This document shows, one piece after another, positions 62,537-64,000 of a stretch of 64,000 bases of DNA. The stretch lies in assembly GCF_005116655.2 (NCBI RefSeq), contig NZ_CP050698.1, forward strand, positions 6,218,501-6,282,500, read 5' to 3'. Source of the DNA: Desulfosediminicola flagellatus. Its GTDB lineage: Bacteria; Desulfobacterota; Desulfobulbia; Desulfobulbales; Desulfocapsaceae. How positions within the stretch are numbered: the stretch's first letter is position 1; the number at the start of each line of letters is the position of its first letter. The notes under the pieces were generated by a model. That model did no database searches. It was not told where the DNA came from and saw only the letters and a program-made list of their open reading frames with translations. A program made the position numbers and the translations under genes.

Positions 62537-63721
62537 ATGATATTTTTTGATAAAGCCGCTGAGGCTGATGTCCAAGGCAGAAATTACATTCCGTTGATGG
62601 CTGTGCTCGCACTCCTTACCGTGACCGGGGTCGCTTTCGCTATTCATGCGTTATTTGTAGGCCACGACCACGTTTTTGGTACTTCAAGAGAGGTTCCCTG
62701 GGGCATTCTTATCACTCCCTATGTGTTTTTTGCCTGTCTTTCTACAGGAATTTGTATCATTTCTTCTCTGGGGCAGGTGTTCAATATCAAGCCGTTTGTT
62801 CCTATTGTTAACCGTACAGTTTTCTTGGCAATTATTGCCATGGCAGCTGGATTGATGTCTATCGGTCTTGAGATTGAAAATCCGTGGAATATGGCAATTT
62901 ATGGTTTTCTTTCACCTAACCCGCTTTCAAACATCTGGTGGAAAAGCTCTATCTACACCTTGTTTCTTCTTTTCATGTGTCTGAATTTTATGTTTTTGCT
63001 GATGAAGAGAGATGGTGTGGCAAGAATAATGGCATTCGGAGCCTTGGTGGCTATCACCTGCGGTAATCTGAATATGAATTCGGATATGGCAATTCTTGGT
63101 GCTCGTGGATTCTGGGCAGAGAATTATATGCCGCTCTTCTTCCTTATTGTTTCTACTCTCTCAGCCGCATGTTTTGTTGTCGTGCTGCTCTGGCTCAGCA
63201 GCTGGCTGCAAAAACGAAATATCGAGGAGAAAGTCCGAGGTTCAGTTGGGGCCATCTATAAACTTACCATGGTGCTCGTTATTGGTGCGCTCTGTTTTGC
63301 TGTGATGAAAGCACTTGGTGGATTTTCCGAAAAATTTACAGACAATCCTGAAGCCATGCAAATGCTTGTGCGTGGTGATTTCGCCCTTAACTTCTGGCTG
63401 GGCGAAATTGTCCTTGCCGGAGTATTGCCAATTATTCTGCTTTATCTCAGTAAGGGTGGAAAGAATATTGGTCTGTTTGCTTTAGCAGGATTTTGTGCGT
63501 TGATCGGTATCAGTATCACCTTCTATGACTTGATCATCGTAGGGCAGCTTATACCTCATTTTCACCAGTACAATCTGTTTGGTGAGCCGGCTTTCTATTC
63601 CTATAGCCCGACATTGCATGAATATATGATGGTGATTGGAACAACAAGTTTCTTCTTTCTGGCTTTTCTCGGTGGTGAGTTGTTGTTTAATTCGAAATTT
63701 CTTGAGAATCTGCGATCATAA
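62537..63721 (+). CDS. NrfD/PsrC-family quinone-interacting membrane subunit
   Basis: A 394-residue protein with about 9-10 membrane helices. VPWGILITPYVFFACLSTGI at residues about 53-72 is the conserved opening of NrfD/PsrC/DsrP proteins, and SIGLEIENPWNMAIYGFLSP follows. DFALNFWLGEIVLAGVLPII lies in the C-terminal half. These subunits pass electrons between the quinone pool and periplasmic or cytoplasmic redox partners. No iron-sulfur or molybdopterin partner is seen in the window; the next gene begins 215 bp downstream after a terminator, so it may act with partners encoded elsewhere. No strong ribosome site is seen before the ATG. Confidence 0.88.
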   Translation: MIFFDKAAEADVQGRNYIPLMAVLALLTVTGVAFAIHALFVGHDHVFGTSREVPWGILITPYVFFACLSTGICIISSLGQVFNIKPFVPIVNRTVFLAIIAMAAGLMSIGLEIENPWNMAIYGFLSPNPLSNIWWKSSIYTLFLLFMCLNFMFLLMKRDGVARIMAFGALVAITCGNLNMNSDMAILGARGFWAENYMPLFFLIVSTLSAACFVVVLLWLSSWLQKRNIEEKVRGSVGAIYKLTMVLVIGALCFAVMKALGGFSEKFTDNPEAMQMLVRGDFALNFWLGEIVLAGVLPIILLYLSKGGKNIGLFALAGFCALIGISITFYDLIIVGQLIPHFHQYNLFGEPAFYSYSPTLHEYMMVIGTTSFFFLAFLGGELLFNSKFLENLRS

Positions 63722-63778
63722 ATTTTTTCAGGTAAGAACTGAAGTCTCTTAACCTGATTGTACGATCCCTTCCGCTTT

Positions 63779-63824
63779 ACTATCCCCGATTTACATTGAG
63801 TGTAAATCGGGGATAGTTGTTTTT
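63779..63824 (+). terminator. Rho-independent terminator of NrfD-like gene
   Basis: A 16-17-bp stem ACTATCCCCGATTTACA / TGTAAATCGGGGATAGT with a short loop and a T-run after it. Confidence 0.92.
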
Positions 63825-63935
63825 ACATCCCGTGTTTTTCCTGTAAGGTATATTTGAAGCATGCGGATGTGCGACAATATTGAGTCGGATATAGTAGATT
63901 GATGCAAATCAGATTTTAAGGGGAATTTGAAAAAA

Positions 63936-64000
63936 ATGGTTACCAAGGAGTTTACTTTACATCCTTTTACCGATATTGGAGTGTCGTCACAATTGAGGGT
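63936..64000 (+). CDS. start of an unidentified gene (cut by window edge)
   Basis: An open frame starts MVTKEFTLHPFTDIGVSSQL and runs off the right edge. A TTG three codons upstream at 63927 is an alternative start, with GGGG just before it. Only 21 residues are visible, so no family can be named. Confidence 0.5.
   Translation, partial: MVTKEFTLHPFTDIGVSSQLR

Noticed and set aside
1-64000. CRISPR arrays, tRNA or rRNA genes, prophage
   Set aside because: No regularly spaced repeats, cloverleaf-like sequences or phage structural genes were seen on either strand.

Overview
The window looks like a chromosomal segment of a strictly anaerobic Desulfobacterota (former Deltaproteobacteria) organism, most likely of the Desulfobulbales type. 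The reasons are two TRAP transporters with 2-oxo-acid-type binding proteins, pta-ackA, a glycyl radical enzyme with its activase, a decaheme c-type cytochrome, an NrfD/PsrC-type quinone-interacting membrane protein, PEP-CTERM sorting, and many PAS-rich kinases and sigma-54 activators. This placement rests on gene content only. I found no rRNA, tRNA, CRISPR array, phage or intact insertion sequence.

Layout. 1-6.2 kb (minus strand): the N-terminus of a PhoR-like kinase, a LytS/LytTR two-component pair and a dctPQM TRAP operon. 6.9-10.2 kb: pta-ackA. 10.6-19.2 kb: mostly small or secreted proteins of unknown role, plus a nitroreductase, a PIN-domain protein and a PEP-CTERM lectin-like protein. 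19.2-25.3 kb: decaheme cytochrome, an RsbU-like phosphatase, a methyltransferase remnant and an aspartate/aromatic aminotransferase. 25.5-32.4 kb: an AlgI/AlgJ-like O-acetylation pair and small conserved proteins. 32.5-35.8 kb: glycyl radical dehydratase and activase. 36-42.7 kb: DUF4332 protein, SRPBCC protein, a RecF-like ATPase, thiD, a flavoprotein and a hybrid kinase. 42.9-49.7 kb: iron alcohol dehydrogenase, ilvBN with an attenuator leader, cold-shock protein, a Trm5-like methylase and a beta-CASP nuclease. 50.7-53.9 kb: a second TRAP operon. 54.6-62.2 kb: a PAS kinase, a sigma-54 activator, and divergent CoA-transferase and SDR-thiolase units. 62.5-64 kb: an NrfD-like protein and the start of one more gene.

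How the parts fit. The strongest regulatory story is at the left. Three direct repeats matching the BtsR (YehT) operator consensus ACC(G/A)CT(C/T)A lie at an exact 20-bp period upstream of the TakP-like dctPQM operon. That operon is followed by a BtsS/BtsR-like LytS/LytTR pair and is divergent from pta-ackA. This predicts a pyruvate (2-oxo acid) sensing and uptake circuit beside acetyl-CoA/acetate interconversion.

A second circuit lies near 60 kb. Two divergent -24/-12 promoters flank an inverted repeat between a ketoacid CoA-transferase and an SDR-thiolase operon, with a sigma-54 activator next door. This fits control of short-chain acyl-CoA or acetoacetate metabolism. A third -24/-12 promoter precedes the PEP-CTERM gene. 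ilvBN carries a 28-codon leader with five consecutive valine codons and a terminator, which is classical attenuation.

A family of roughly 145-180 bp elements with terminal inverted repeats (at 25.4, 30.9 and 40.1 kb, plus one end at 32.4 kb) sits at gene 3' ends. At two loci the element terminus supplies the neighbouring gene's stop codon.
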